The position numbers and the translations under genes are program-made. Below, one piece after another: positions 41,843 to 50,852 of a stretch of 64,000 bases of DNA; the stretch's first letter is position 1, and every line of letters begins with the position of its first letter. Location: assembly GCF_002192455.1 (NCBI RefSeq), contig NZ_CP021744.1:3006001-3070000 (forward strand), written 5' to 3'. Below the pieces are notes generated by a model. The model searched no databases. It was given only the letters and a program-made list of their open reading frames with translations, and had not been told where the DNA came from. Source of the DNA: Streptomyces albireticuli. Lineage in GTDB: Bacteria; Actinomycetota; Actinomycetes; Streptomycetales; Streptomycetaceae.

Positions 41843-42865
41843 TCACGGGGAGGTCTTGACCTTGACCTGACCGTCCACGATCTTCTTCTTGGCTTCCTCG
41901 ATCTGGGCCTTGATGTCGTCGATGTGGCCGCCCGAGGTGGACAGCGACACGCCGCCGTCCTTCAGGAGGTACTGACGCTGGCCGGTGAGCGGCTTGCCGT
42001 CCTTGACGCTCTTGATGAGGTCGAAGACCGCGACGTCCACGTTCTTCACGACCGAGGTGAGGATGGCGTCCTTGTACTTCGCCAGACCCGGCTGCTGGTA
42101 CTGGTCGGAGTCGACGCCGATGGCCCAGGCGCCCTTCTTGGCGGCGATGGCCTCGATCGAGCCGTTGCCGGAGAGGCCGGCCGCGGTGTAGATCACGTCG
42201 AAGTCCGAGTCGAGCATGCCCTTGGCCTTCTCCTTGGCGGCCGCCGGGTCGTTGAAGCCCTTGTCGCTGTTGGAGAGGTAGTCCGAACGGACCTCGACCT
42301 TCGGGTCGGCCGCCTTTGCGCCCTGCTCGAAACCGGCCTGGAATTTCTGGATCAGGGCGTTGTTCACACCGCCGATGAAGGCGACCTTGTGGGTCTTGGA
42401 CTTCAGCGCGGCGGCCACACCGGCGAGGTACGAACCCTCGTGCTCACCGAAGGTCATGCTGACGACATTCTTGCCCGGGGCAACCGAGTCGACCACGCCG
42501 AAGGTGACCTTCGGGTATTCCTTGGCCACCTTCTCGATCGACTTCGAGTAGTTGAAGCCGACGCCGATGACGGGGTTGTGGCCCGCGTCGGCGAGGGAGC
42601 TCAGCCGCTGCTCGCGCTCGGCCTCGGTCTCACCGTTCTTGGCGGTGAGCAGCTTGGCCTTCATGCCCAGCTCGGCCTTGGCCTTGTCGACACCACGGGC
42701 CGCCGACTCGTTGAAGGAGTGGTCGTCACGGCCGCCGACGTCGAACGCCAGGCCGACGCCCTTGTCGCCACCCGATTCGGTGGAGGACTCACCACAAGCG
42801 GTGAGGGTGAATGCGAGGGCCGCGGTGGCGACACCCGCGACAGTGATTGTGGATACCCGGCGCAC
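41843..42865 (-). CDS. bmpA: BMP-family nucleoside-binding lipoprotein
   Basis: 340 residues. Lipoprotein signal TITVAGVATAALAFTLTACG with lipobox Cys24. BMP (basic membrane protein/PnrA) domain: VGLAFDVGGRDDHSFNESAA is the family's purine-nucleoside-binding start, followed by PVIGVGFNYSKSIEKVAKEY and FIGGVNNALIQKFQAGFEQG. It captures nucleosides outside the membrane for the ABC transporter downstream. GTG 42865 (RRVSTITV). A near-perfect nucleoside operator lies 54 bases upstream. Confidence 0.93.
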   Translation of the reverse strand: MRRVSTITVAGVATAALAFTLTACGESSTESGGDKGVGLAFDVGGRDDHSFNESAARGVDKAKAELGMKAKLLTAKNGETEAEREQRLSSLADAGHNPVIGVGFNYSKSIEKVAKEYPKVTFGVVDSVAPGKNVVSMTFGEHEGSYLAGVAAALKSKTHKVAFIGGVNNALIQKFQAGFEQGAKAADPKVEVRSDYLSNSDKGFNDPAAAKEKAKGMLDSDFDVIYTAAGLSGNGSIEAIAAKKGAWAIGVDSDQYQQPGLAKYKDAILTSVVKNVDVAVFDLIKSVKDGKPLTGQRQYLLKDGGVSLSTSGGHIDDIKAQIEEAKKKIVDGQVKVKTSP

Positions 42866-42918
42866 GAAGGGGCCCCTTCACTCGAAGCGCCTCCGTCGGC
42901 GCTGGTTCGCGGGAATCG

Positions 42919-42930
42919 TAACGCGCGTAG
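42919..42930. promoter_or_regulatory. TAACGCGCGTAG, bmpA promoter operator
   Basis: 10 of 12 bases match CTACGCGCGTAG; on the minus strand CTACGCGCGTTA is followed by the -10-like TACGAT. Confidence 0.6.
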
Positions 42931-43031
42931 ATGGAGAGAAAAGGGGTAGTTCGAAGCCGTTATCGGATCGTCGCGAACCGTCCTTGCCCCGAATGCGTCC
43001 GGATTGACCACGCCGGCTGTGTACGTGTCAG

Positions 43032-44303
43032 CTACACCGACCGGGCGTCCAGCAGGGCGGCGGCGGTGAAGAGCTCCACCCCGGCCTGGATGGCCCCCTC
43101 GTCCACGTCGAAATCACCGGAATGCAGGTCACGTCGGGTGTTGTCGCCCACCGGCCGCACCCCGAGCCGGGCCATCGCGCCGGGCACGTGCTCCAGGTAC
43201 CAGGAGAAGTCCTCGCCGCCGAGGCTCTGCTCGGTGTCCTCGACCGAGTCCGGTCCGCGACGTGCCGTCATGGCGCTCCGGAGCAGCTCGGTGACCTCCG
43301 GGTCGTTGACGACCGGGGGGACGCCCCGGACGTAATTGATCTCCGACTTCGCACCGTGCAGCGTGGCGATCTCGTCGATCGCGGCGTGCACCAGGTCGGG
43401 CGCGTCCCGCCAGGCGTGCAGGTCCAGGCAGCGGACGGTGCCGGACAGCTCGGCGTGCTGCGGGATGACGTTCGGGGCGTGGCCCGTCTCCATCCGGCCC
43501 CAGGTGACGGACATCCCCGAGCGGGCGTCGACCCGGCGGGCCAGCACCGCCGGCACGTCGGTGGCCACCCGGGCCGCGGCCGTCACCAGGTCGGTGGTGA
43601 AGTGCGGGCGCGCGGTGTGGCCGCCGGGGCCATCCAGGGAGACCTCCAGCCGGTCGCAGGCGGAGGTGATCGGGCCGTGCTTCAGGCCGAGGCGGCCGAC
43701 CTCGACCTTGGGGTCGCAGTGCACCGCGAGGATCCGGCCCACGCCGTCCAGCGCCCCGCACTCGATGGCGTCGAGCGCGCCGCCGGGCAGCACCTCCTCG
43801 GCGGGCTGGAAGATCAGCCGGACCGGGCGGGGCAGCAGGCCCCGCTCGGCCAGCCGGGCGAGGACCAGACCGGCGCCGAGGACGACGGTGGTGTGCACGT
43901 CGTGGCCGCAGGCGTGGGCCATCCTGGGGACCGTCGAGCGGTACGGAACCGTCTTGGTGTCCGGGATGGGCAGCGCGTCGAGGTCCGCGCGGAGGGCGAG
44001 GACACCCCGGGCCGCGGTGCCGTGCTGCCCGGCGACCCGGCCGGCCGTCTCGCGCGCGGTGTCCCGGCCGATGTCGCAGAAGAGCCCGGTGCCGGTGGAG
44101 AGGGTGCGGGGGGTGAGCCCCGCCTTCTCCAGCCTCGCTTTGACCGCCGCGGTGGTGCGGAACTCACGGTTTCCCAGCTCGGGGTGCATGTGCAAGTCCC
44201 GGCGGAACGCGATGAGTTCGGCGCGCAGTACGGAGGGGAGCTCTCCGAGGAGCTCACCGTCGGCGGTGTCGGGTTCGGCGTCCAAAGGCATCAGATGGTT
44301 CAC
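43032..44303 (-). CDS. M20-family amidohydrolase
   Basis: 423 residues. Metallopeptidase M20D/HipO-like: FRRDLHMHPELGNREF, LALRADLDALPIPDT, MAHACGHDVHTTVVLGAG (metal ligands His/Asp), IFQPAEEVLPGGALDA and GGHTARPHF at the lid domain. Family members cleave N-acyl amino acids, hippurate or similar amides. GTG 44303 follows TACCCT (44316-44311) by 7 nt, suggesting a leaderless transcript. No nucleoside operator is seen upstream, so it is probably outside that regulon. Confidence 0.9.
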   Translation of the reverse strand: MNHLMPLDAEPDTADGELLGELPSVLRAELIAFRRDLHMHPELGNREFRTTAAVKARLEKAGLTPRTLSTGTGLFCDIGRDTARETAGRVAGQHGTAARGVLALRADLDALPIPDTKTVPYRSTVPRMAHACGHDVHTTVVLGAGLVLARLAERGLLPRPVRLIFQPAEEVLPGGALDAIECGALDGVGRILAVHCDPKVEVGRLGLKHGPITSACDRLEVSLDGPGGHTARPHFTTDLVTAAARVATDVPAVLARRVDARSGMSVTWGRMETGHAPNVIPQHAELSGTVRCLDLHAWRDAPDLVHAAIDEIATLHGAKSEINYVRGVPPVVNDPEVTELLRSAMTARRGPDSVEDTEQSLGGEDFSWYLEHVPGAMARLGVRPVGDNTRRDLHSGDFDVDEGAIQAGVELFTAAALLDARSV

Positions 44304-44356
44304 GCACTGAAGGGTAAAGCCCCCGACCCGGCAACTGCCCCCAGATCAAGAAAAGT

Positions 44357-45769
44357 TCAGCCGCATGGATGGGTGCCTTGAGGGGTATGACCAGTATTTA
44401 CGGCCGAGGGGGCACTCAGAGGCATGGCCGGAAGCCGCCGCACATCCGAGGCGGTGTCTGTCACCTCGGACAGGAAGCCCTCCGCCCGGGGCGAGGCCCG
44501 CTCCGTGAGCCACACCGGGTCGATGTCGCAGACCGCCACCGTCACACCCGTACCGGCCAGTGCCAGCGGCAGCGTGTGCACCACGGTCGAGGGAAAGCTG
44601 AGGACGGTGCGGCCGATGGGGCCGCGACGGGCGATGAGCTCCAGGGGCAGCTCGGGGCGGACGACCTCCAGGCCCAGCCCGGAGGCGACGCGGTGCAGCT
44701 TCTCGGCGCTCTCCCGGCGGTGGGCGAAGTAGCGGGTGGCGCCGTACGCCCTGGCCAGCCCGGCCACCGCCGCCAGATAGCGCTCGGGGTCGACCACCCC
44801 GGTCTCGACCAGCGAGGTGCCGACGAGGTCGGTGCCCCGGGTGAGTCTCGGCGGGCCGAAGGCCGCGCGGGTCCAGGCGAAGTCGTTGCGGGTGACCGCC
44901 ACGCCGGGCGGGGCCTCGACCGGCATCGCGGTGAACACCGTCACGCTCCGGCGGGCGTTCGGCGTCAGGCGACGGCGCGTTGAAGCGGACACCGGCGCGA
45001 AAGCCAGATCGCGCGCCCCTCGGCTGCCCCGCCGGTGCCACCGTACGAGGCGCTCGCCCCGGGCGAGTTGGGAGACGAACTCCATGGTGGCGGTGCCGTC
45101 GTCGACGACCACCAGCTCGCGGGCGCGGGTGAGCGGCAGCAGCAGCTGCACATAGCGCGAGAACGGGTCGCCGATCACGACGCGGCGCGCCCGGCGCAGC
45201 GGGCCCGCGAGCCCGGCGACGGTCCGCAGCGGCGCGCCCGGCCCGCCCCGGGCCTCCTCCCAGCGCAGCCGGTGGCCGTGGTCGCGGGCGAGTTCGGCCA
45301 TCCGGCGCAGCTGACCGCGCGTCATGGGGTCGTGCGGGGCGAGCACGACGATCACGAGACCGGTGTCGGCGGGCGCCGGGACGGCGGCCCGGCGGTCCCG
45401 CCGCTCGTCCGGCTCCCTGTCCGGCTGCCGGGGCACGCCGTCGCGCGGGGGCGGCGGGCCGGAGCCGTGCGCGGGGGAACCCGAACGGCCGGTGGCGTAC
45501 GCCCATTCGAGGACGTTCAGGAGCTGGACGGGGCTCTCGACGAACGCCAGGGAGTCGGCGGCGGCGCCGGGCGAGGAGCCCTCGGGCGGGGGCTCGTCCC
45601 GCGGGGGCGGGCCCTGCGGCGGCTCGGGGCCGCGCTCCCCGTCCTGTAGCCGTTCGTTCCGCGACCGGCCGTCGTGCGGTGGGCCGTCGTGCGGCGAGCC
45701 GGCCTGTGGTGGCCCGTCCTGTGGTGGCTCTTGTGGTCCTTCCGGCGGTGCCACGGGGGTGCCCGTCAC
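44357..45769 (-). CDS. Polysialyltransferase-like glycosyltransferase
   Basis: 470 residues. After a ~50-residue Pro/Asp/Gly-rich N-terminus comes LAFVESPVQLLNVLEWAYAT, VVIGDPFSRYVQLLLPL, LVVVDDGTATMEFVSQLARG, a central DFAWTRAAFGPPRL and TRYFAHRRESAEKLHRVASG. These fit the bacterial polysialyltransferase family, which extends alpha-linked nonulosonate chains from CMP donors. GTG 45769 overlaps the neuB stop. It is the last gene of the minus-strand half of the cluster; a second family member is at 50849. Confidence 0.82.
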   Translation of the reverse strand: MTGTPVAPPEGPQEPPQDGPPQAGSPHDGPPHDGRSRNERLQDGERGPEPPQGPPPRDEPPPEGSSPGAAADSLAFVESPVQLLNVLEWAYATGRSGSPAHGSGPPPPRDGVPRQPDREPDERRDRRAAVPAPADTGLVIVVLAPHDPMTRGQLRRMAELARDHGHRLRWEEARGGPGAPLRTVAGLAGPLRRARRVVIGDPFSRYVQLLLPLTRARELVVVDDGTATMEFVSQLARGERLVRWHRRGSRGARDLAFAPVSASTRRRLTPNARRSVTVFTAMPVEAPPGVAVTRNDFAWTRAAFGPPRLTRGTDLVGTSLVETGVVDPERYLAAVAGLARAYGATRYFAHRRESAEKLHRVASGLGLEVVRPELPLELIARRGPIGRTVLSFPSTVVHTLPLALAGTGVTVAVCDIDPVWLTERASPRAEGFLSEVTDTASDVRRLPAMPLSAPSAVNTGHTPQGTHPCG

Positions 45770-46692
45770 ACCGTTGCGGGTTCGCGGTGGCCGGCCTGGG
45801 CGACGACGCCCGGGACCCGGCGCAGCTTGCGCATCGGGCCGAGCTCGCTCTCGTAGACCTTCTTCACGCCGTCGCCCAGCGACTCCTCGACGACCCGGAT
45901 GTCGCGGACGAGCCGCTGGAGCCCGCCGGGCTCGACGGAGGCGGCCTGGTCGGAGCCCCACATGGCCCGGTCGAGGGTGATGTGCCGCTCGACGAAGGTG
46001 GCGCCGAGGGCGACGGCGGCGAGGGTGGTCTGGAGGCCCGTCTCGTGGCCGGAGTAGCCGATCGGGACGTTGGGGTACTCCGCCTGGAGGGTGTGGATCA
46101 CCCGGAGGTTGAGCTCGGCGGCCTTGGCGGGGTACGTGGACGTCGCGTGACAGAGCAGGATGTTCTCGCTGCCGAGCACCTCGACGGCGTGGCGGATCTG
46201 CTGGGGCGTCGACATGCCGGTCGAGAGGATCACGGTGCGGCCGGTGGCGCGCAGGGTGCGCAGCAGCTCGTCGTCGGTGAGCGAGGCGGAGGCGACCTTG
46301 TGGGCGGGGACGTCGAACTTCTCCAGGAAGGCGACGGCCTCGGTGTCCCAGGGCGAGGCGAACCAGGCGATGCCGCGCTCGCGGCAGTACGCGTCGATGC
46401 TGCGGTACTCGTCCTCGCCGAATTCCACCCGGTGGCGGTAGTCGATGTAGGTCATCCGGCCCCACGGCGTGTCGCGCTCGATGTCCCACTGGTCACGGGG
46501 GGTGCAGATCTCGGGGGTGCGCTTCTGGAACTTCACGGCGTCGCAGCCGGCGTCGGCGGCGGCGTCGACGAGGGCGAGGGCCTTGTCGAGGTCGCCGTTG
46601 TGGTTGATGCCGATCTCACCGGTGATGTAGACGGGGTGGCCGGGGCCGGCGGTCTTGTGGCCGAGGGGGCGGGTGCGCAGGGCGGGGGTCAT
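45766..46692 (-). CDS. neuB: NeuB-like nonulosonic acid synthase
   Basis: 308 residues: the phosphoenolpyruvate-dependent synthase barrel of NeuB (YITGEIGINHNGDLDKALAL, VKFQKRTPEICTP, WFASPWDTEAVAFL, KVASASLTDDELL, LCHATSTYPAKAAELNLR, GYSGHETGLQTTLAAVALGA, ERHITLDRAMWGSD). The C-terminal antifreeze-like SAF domain found in most bacterial NeuB proteins is absent; the chain ends soon after the barrel. It makes a nine-carbon sugar acid, Neu5Ac- or Kdn-type. S. coelicolor has a Kdn-containing wall teichulosonic acid, which makes a Kdn role plausible. ATG 46692 with AAGGAA. Confidence 0.9.
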   Translation of the reverse strand: MTPALRTRPLGHKTAGPGHPVYITGEIGINHNGDLDKALALVDAAADAGCDAVKFQKRTPEICTPRDQWDIERDTPWGRMTYIDYRHRVEFGEDEYRSIDAYCRERGIAWFASPWDTEAVAFLEKFDVPAHKVASASLTDDELLRTLRATGRTVILSTGMSTPQQIRHAVEVLGSENILLCHATSTYPAKAAELNLRVIHTLQAEYPNVPIGYSGHETGLQTTLAAVALGATFVERHITLDRAMWGSDQAASVEPGGLQRLVRDIRVVEESLGDGVKKVYESELGPMRKLRRVPGVVAQAGHREPATV

Positions 46693-46854
46693 ATGGGGTG
46701 TTCCTTAGGTCGCGGTGAGCGGGGCTGAGCGGGCGGAGTGCGGGAAGGCGGCGGGCTTTTCGGTGAGAGGGCCTCCCGGGTGAGCGCGCCGCTTCGGTGA
46801 ACGTCCTGGCCGGTGGGCGGTCTGCTCGGCGGGCGGCCTGCTCGGTGGACGGCC

Positions 46855-48216
46855 TCAGAGGGACGGGCCGAGCAGCCAGGAGGCGATCTCCCGGAGGGCG
46901 CCGTTGCCGCCTGGGGCGGACGTCACGGAGCGGGCGGCGCCGCGTACGACGTCGTGGGCGCTCGCGACGGCGACGGGCCAGCCGACGAGGTCGAAGCAGG
47001 GCAGGTCGTTGACGTCGTTGCCGACGTAGAGGACGCGGTCGGGGGCGAGGCCGTGTTCCTCGCACCATCTCTTGAGCGCCAGGTCCTTGCGGTCGACGCC
47101 GTGCAGCACGGGCACCTGGAGCTTGCGGCCGCGGGCGGCGACGACGGGGTTGGTCTCGGTGGAGAGGATCAGCAGGGCGAGGCCGGCCCGGCGCAGGGCG
47201 GCGACGCCGAGCCCGTCGCCGCGGTGCACGGCGACGATCTCGCGGCCGTCGGCGTCGATGAGGACCCGGTCGTCGGTCTGGGTGCCGTCGAAGTCCATGA
47301 CGACGGCGTCGACGTCGGCGCGGGTCGGGACGGCGCCGGTGGCGGGCCCGTCGAACAGCGGCGCGAGGGCGCGGGCGCGGGCGAGGTCGTGCGGGTCGTC
47401 GACCTCCAGGACGCGGGCGGCGTCGGTGCGGACGAGCTCGGTGCGCCCGAAGAACCGGTGCCGGGCGGCCCGGAAGCCGTCGGCGCGCATGGCGTAGGCG
47501 GCGCCGGTCTCCAGCAGGTCCTGGGGGCGGTCCTGGCGGCGCGGGCGGTGGGACTTGTCGTGGTTGACGCCGTGGGCCCCGGGGCGGGACCGGGCGGTCC
47601 GGGTGCCGTGGGCCGCGGGGATCCCGTGGCGGTCCTCCGGTCCGTCGCCGGCCGGGGCGGCGGCCACGGTCCGGCGGGGGGACAGCTGCGCGGGCAGCAC
47701 GGCGTCCCCCGCGGGTGCGAAGTCCTCCTCCGCCCGCCAGACGAAGCCGTGGAAGGGGGCCACCGTCAGGGCCGTGTCGGCCCCCTGTTCGACGACCGCG
47801 GCGGCGACGCCGTCGATGTCCGCGCTGCTGAGGAAGGGGCTGGTGCACTGCACCAGGAGCACGGCGGTGACCCGGGCGCCGGACATCGCCTCGTAGGCGT
47901 CCATCGCGTGCAGCACCGCCGCCTCGCTGGTCGCGGTGTCGCCCGCGATCGTGCCCGGCCGCTGGACGACGACGGCGCCCGCGCCGCGCGCGGTGGCCGC
48001 GATGCCGGGGTCGTCGGTGGAGACGACGACGTCGCCGACCAGGCGGGCCGCGCGGCACTCGCGCACGGCACGGGCGACGAGGGGCACGCCGCCGACCGCG
48101 GCGAGGTTCTTGGCGGGGACGCCCTTGGACCCGCCGCGGGCGGGGATGACGGCCAGGACGGCCGTGGGGCGCTCGGCGGGTGCGGCCGGGGAATCCGGGG
48201 TGGCCGGGGCGGCCAT
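46855..48216 (-). CDS. neuA: CMP-nonulosonate synthetase fused to a KdsC-like HAD phosphatase
   Basis: 453 residues, a two-domain fusion. Residues ~19-288: cytidylyltransferase (VLAVIPARGGSKGVPAKNL, STDDPGIA, LLVQCTSPFLSSADIDGVA, NHDKSHRPRRQDRP). Residues ~301-453: HAD phosphatase with DFDGT (D308/D310), HRGDGLGVAALRRAGL, LSTETNPVVAARGRKLQ and GNDVNDLPC. About 30 low-complexity residues (~184-214) are inserted ahead of NHDKS. The phosphatase could dephosphorylate the 9-phosphate before activation. ATG 48216 has AAGGAG 5 nt upstream; a GTG at 48252 overlaps the preceding gene's expected stop. Confidence 0.9.
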   Translation of the reverse strand: MAAPATPDSPAAPAERPTAVLAVIPARGGSKGVPAKNLAAVGGVPLVARAVRECRAARLVGDVVVSTDDPGIAATARGAGAVVVQRPGTIAGDTATSEAAVLHAMDAYEAMSGARVTAVLLVQCTSPFLSSADIDGVAAAVVEQGADTALTVAPFHGFVWRAEEDFAPAGDAVLPAQLSPRRTVAAAPAGDGPEDRHGIPAAHGTRTARSRPGAHGVNHDKSHRPRRQDRPQDLLETGAAYAMRADGFRAARHRFFGRTELVRTDAARVLEVDDPHDLARARALAPLFDGPATGAVPTRADVDAVVMDFDGTQTDDRVLIDADGREIVAVHRGDGLGVAALRRAGLALLILSTETNPVVAARGRKLQVPVLHGVDRKDLALKRWCEEHGLAPDRVLYVGNDVNDLPCFDLVGWPVAVASAHDVVRGAARSVTSAPGGNGALREIASWLLGPSL

Positions 48217-48248
48217 GGGTGCTCCTTCGGTGCGCGCGGGGGTGCTGC

Positions 48249-49615
48249 TCACAGCTCCCCCAGGCGGCGGATGACGGGGGCGACGCGCTGGACGCCGTGG
48301 CGGTAGGCCCCGCGCGCGGCCTCGCGGACCGCCCGCCGCAGGGCGCTGGGCTCGCCGGCCTCCCGGCTCCGGCCGGGGAGGGGCGGCCGGTGGGGTCGAG
48401 GCCGTGGCGGGCGAGGACGGCGGGGAGGTAGCCGGGTGCGGTGGCGGCCGTGTAGTAGGGGGCGAGCGGGGGAAGCGCGGGGCGTGCGACGAGTTCGGTC
48501 ACGCGCCGGCGCGCGGTGGCGAAGGCGGTGCCGTGGGCGTACGGCCCGTCGGCGGCGACGCCCTGCCGGGCGCACCAGCGCGGGTCGGGCTCCGGGAGGT
48601 GCCCGGCGTCGAGCCGGTCCCAGGAGGCGAGGCAGCCGGAGCCGAGGAAGTGGTGGTTGCCGAGGGCCTCGCGGATGCCGAGGTCGGTGAGGACGACGGT
48701 GGGGATGCCCAGGTGGAGGGATTCCAGGGCGGCCGTGGAGCTGACCGTCACCAGCAGGTCCGTACGGGCGAGGACCTCGCCCATGTGCCCGTACACCAGA
48801 CGGCAGTTGGGCGGCAGGCCGCCCGGCAGGCGGGCGGCCAGCTTCTGGTACGGGAGTTCCTCGATGTGCGTGGTGTGCTCACCGGGCTTGCTGCGGAGCT
48901 TGACGAGCACCTCCCGCCCGGGGTGCAGGCGGGCGTGCTGGGCCGCGCGGCGCAGGAGGTACGCGCGGTCCTCGCGGCGCTCGGGTACGGAGGGCTGGGC
49001 GGCGAACACGACGGTGAACGGACGGTGTTGGGGGTCCGTGTCACTTCCGTCACCGGACTTCCCTCCGTTCGCTCCCGCCTCGTCGGGGTCGCCGAGGAAC
49101 GGCAGCGCCCATTCCGTGACGGAGCCGGCCGGGGCGCCCACCCCCTCGTACACGGCCCGGAACCGGTCCGCGTCGTCGGGCGAGTTGGCGAGGACGACGT
49201 CCGCGCCGTGGCGCAGGAGGAGGCCGTCGGCGAGCTTCTCGTAGACGACGCCGACGTAGCCGGTGACGACGACGGGGCGGACGGGCGCGGCCCCCCAGGC
49301 GTGGGCGAGGCCGTGCAGCGCGGCCTGGACGGCGCCGCCGACGCAGGCCAGCACGATGACGTCGTACCGCGTCCGGTCGGCGCCGCCGACGAACTCGGCG
49401 GCCGTGACCTCGCGGAGGCTCTCCGCGCGCACCCCGACCTCGGCCAGCTGGCGGCCCGTCGGGGTCGCGCGCCCCCTCAGCAGCCGGCCGTCGAGACCGG
49501 CGCCCGGGGCGAGGCGGTGCGCCGTGAGCGCGCCCCATTTCCACCGGGTGTCGGAGTCGGCGAGCACGGCGATCCGCGGCGGCGAGGACGACGAACGGTC
49601 AGTACGTGAGGGCAC
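48249..49615 (-). pseudogene. DUF6716-family glycosyltransferase-like gene with a probable frameshift
   Basis: From GTG 49615 the frame encodes a two-lobe, GT-B-like protein: RIAVLADSDTRWKWGALTAH, VIVLACVGGAVQAALHGLAH, ANSPDDADRF, FTVVFAAQPSVPERREDRAY, LVTVSSTAALESLHLGIPTV and REALGNHHFLGSGCLASW. Near 48375-48388, in a C/G run, homology-like coding moves to the next frame: the expected end REAGEPSALRRAVREAARGA ... RRLGEL stops at 48249, touching the neuA GTG 48252. Without the shift the frame runs out-of-frame through neuA to 46616. A single missing base explains both. TATCGT (49628-49623) lies 7 nt before the GTG. It may be intact if the shift is a sequencing error. Confidence 0.72.
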
Positions 49616-49802
49616 GTCGCCGACGATAGGAATCCATTCCGTTTCGTTGCCCAACGTGAGTACAACAACCGGTAAACAGCTCACCGACGATCGGCGAATC
49701 GGTCCGGCGCAGCGGCTGGTTCATTGTTCCGCCGCGCTTCGTTCACCTCCCCTTCCACCCTCGGTCAGGGGGAATGCCGGCGGGCCGCCTAAGGTCACGG
49801 GA

Positions 49803-50852
49803 GTGGTCAAGCTCTCCGTCATCGTGCCGTTCTTCAATGTGCAGACTTTCGCGCCCGACACACTGAGAAGTCTGCGTGCGAACGCGCGTGATGATTTCGA
49901 ATTCATTCTCGTCGACGACTGTTCGACCGACGGCACTCCGGCGCTGCTGGAACGCGCCGGGCGCGAACTGCCGGGCGCCGTGGTCCTCCGCCACGCCGCG
50001 AACGGCGGTCTCGCCACGGCCCGCAACACCGGGCTGGACGCGGCGCGCGGCGAGTACGTCACCTTCCTCGACGGCGACGACTGGCTGGCGCCCGGCCACT
50101 ACGAGCGGCTGCTCGGGGTGATCGAGGAATTGGCGGTCGACTTCGTCCGCACCGACCATGTGCAGTGCACGGGCCGCGTCCGGACCGTGCACCGGGTGCC
50201 GGAGGGCCGCCGCGGGGTGGTGCTCGACCCGCGGAGCGCGATCCTCCCCGTCGAGCGGTCCTCGTCCGTCGACTACCCCTACGCGTGGGCCGGGATCTAC
50301 CACCGGCGGCTGCTGGAGGAGGGGCTGCTGCACTTCACGGACGGCCTGCGCACCGCCGAGGACCGGCCGTGGATCTGGCGGCTGCACCGCGAGGCGCGGA
50401 CGTTCGCGGTGGCCGGGCCGCTCGGTGTCTTCTACCGGCGGGGAGTGGCCACTTCGCTCACGCAGATCGGCGACGTACGCCAACTCGATTTCATTCGCGC
50501 GTTCGATCAGGTCGTCGAGGAGACCGCGCGGGACAAGGACGCGGACGCCCTTCTCCCGAAGGCCGTCCGCACATATTGCGCGATCATTTCCCACCATCTC
50601 TCTTCCGTCGAAAGATTCGAACCCGCGGTGGCGCGCACACTGCGTTCGATGAGTGCGTCCGCGCTGCGGCGGATGCCACCGGAACCGCTTGAGGACGCGT
50701 TGAATTCCATGGATCACGACCGCGCGGCCCGGCTGCGCAGACTCCGCCGCAGGCCGGCTTTCAGGCACGGGAACACGGGGTATTCGAACGCCTCCGGGCA
50801 GGGGAGCGGGGCGCGCCCGGGCGCCGGGCGCGGGAGCGGGGCCGGCCGATGA
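49803..50852 (+). CDS. Family 2 glycosyltransferase
   Basis: 349 residues. GT-A fold signature at the N-terminus: KLSVIVPFFNVQTFAPDTLR, FILVDDCSTDGTPALL, GGLATARNTGLDAARGEYVT and FLDGDDW with the metal-binding DxD. The C-terminal ~35 residues are Gly/Ala/Arg-rich and vary. It may add a neutral sugar to the glycopolymer or act on a primer lipid. GTG 49803 is 7 nt after TAAGGT (49790-49795), a likely leaderless start; the gene is divergent from the DUF6716 gene. It overlaps the next gene by 4 bases. Confidence 0.88.
   Translation: MVKLSVIVPFFNVQTFAPDTLRSLRANARDDFEFILVDDCSTDGTPALLERAGRELPGAVVLRHAANGGLATARNTGLDAARGEYVTFLDGDDWLAPGHYERLLGVIEELAVDFVRTDHVQCTGRVRTVHRVPEGRRGVVLDPRSAILPVERSSSVDYPYAWAGIYHRRLLEEGLLHFTDGLRTAEDRPWIWRLHREARTFAVAGPLGVFYRRGVATSLTQIGDVRQLDFIRAFDQVVEETARDKDADALLPKAVRTYCAIISHHLSSVERFEPAVARTLRSMSASALRRMPPEPLEDALNSMDHDRAARLRRLRRRPAFRHGNTGYSNASGQGSGARPGAGRGSGAGR

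Noticed and set aside
6399..42930. CTACGCGCGTAG as a chance GC-rich word or restriction/methylation site
   Set aside because: All exact copies found are in promoters of nucleoside genes at fixed geometry; none was found inside genes.
43032..44303. M20 amidohydrolase as part of the nucleoside regulon
   Set aside because: It lies next to bmpA but has its own leaderless promoter without the palindrome, and no role in nucleoside breakdown is evident.
46616..48374. Continuation of the DUF6716 frame to 46616 (1022-residue protein)
   Set aside because: After ~48380 the product becomes Arg/Pro-rich with no motif and overlaps the clear neuA and neuB genes in another frame; explained by a frameshift.
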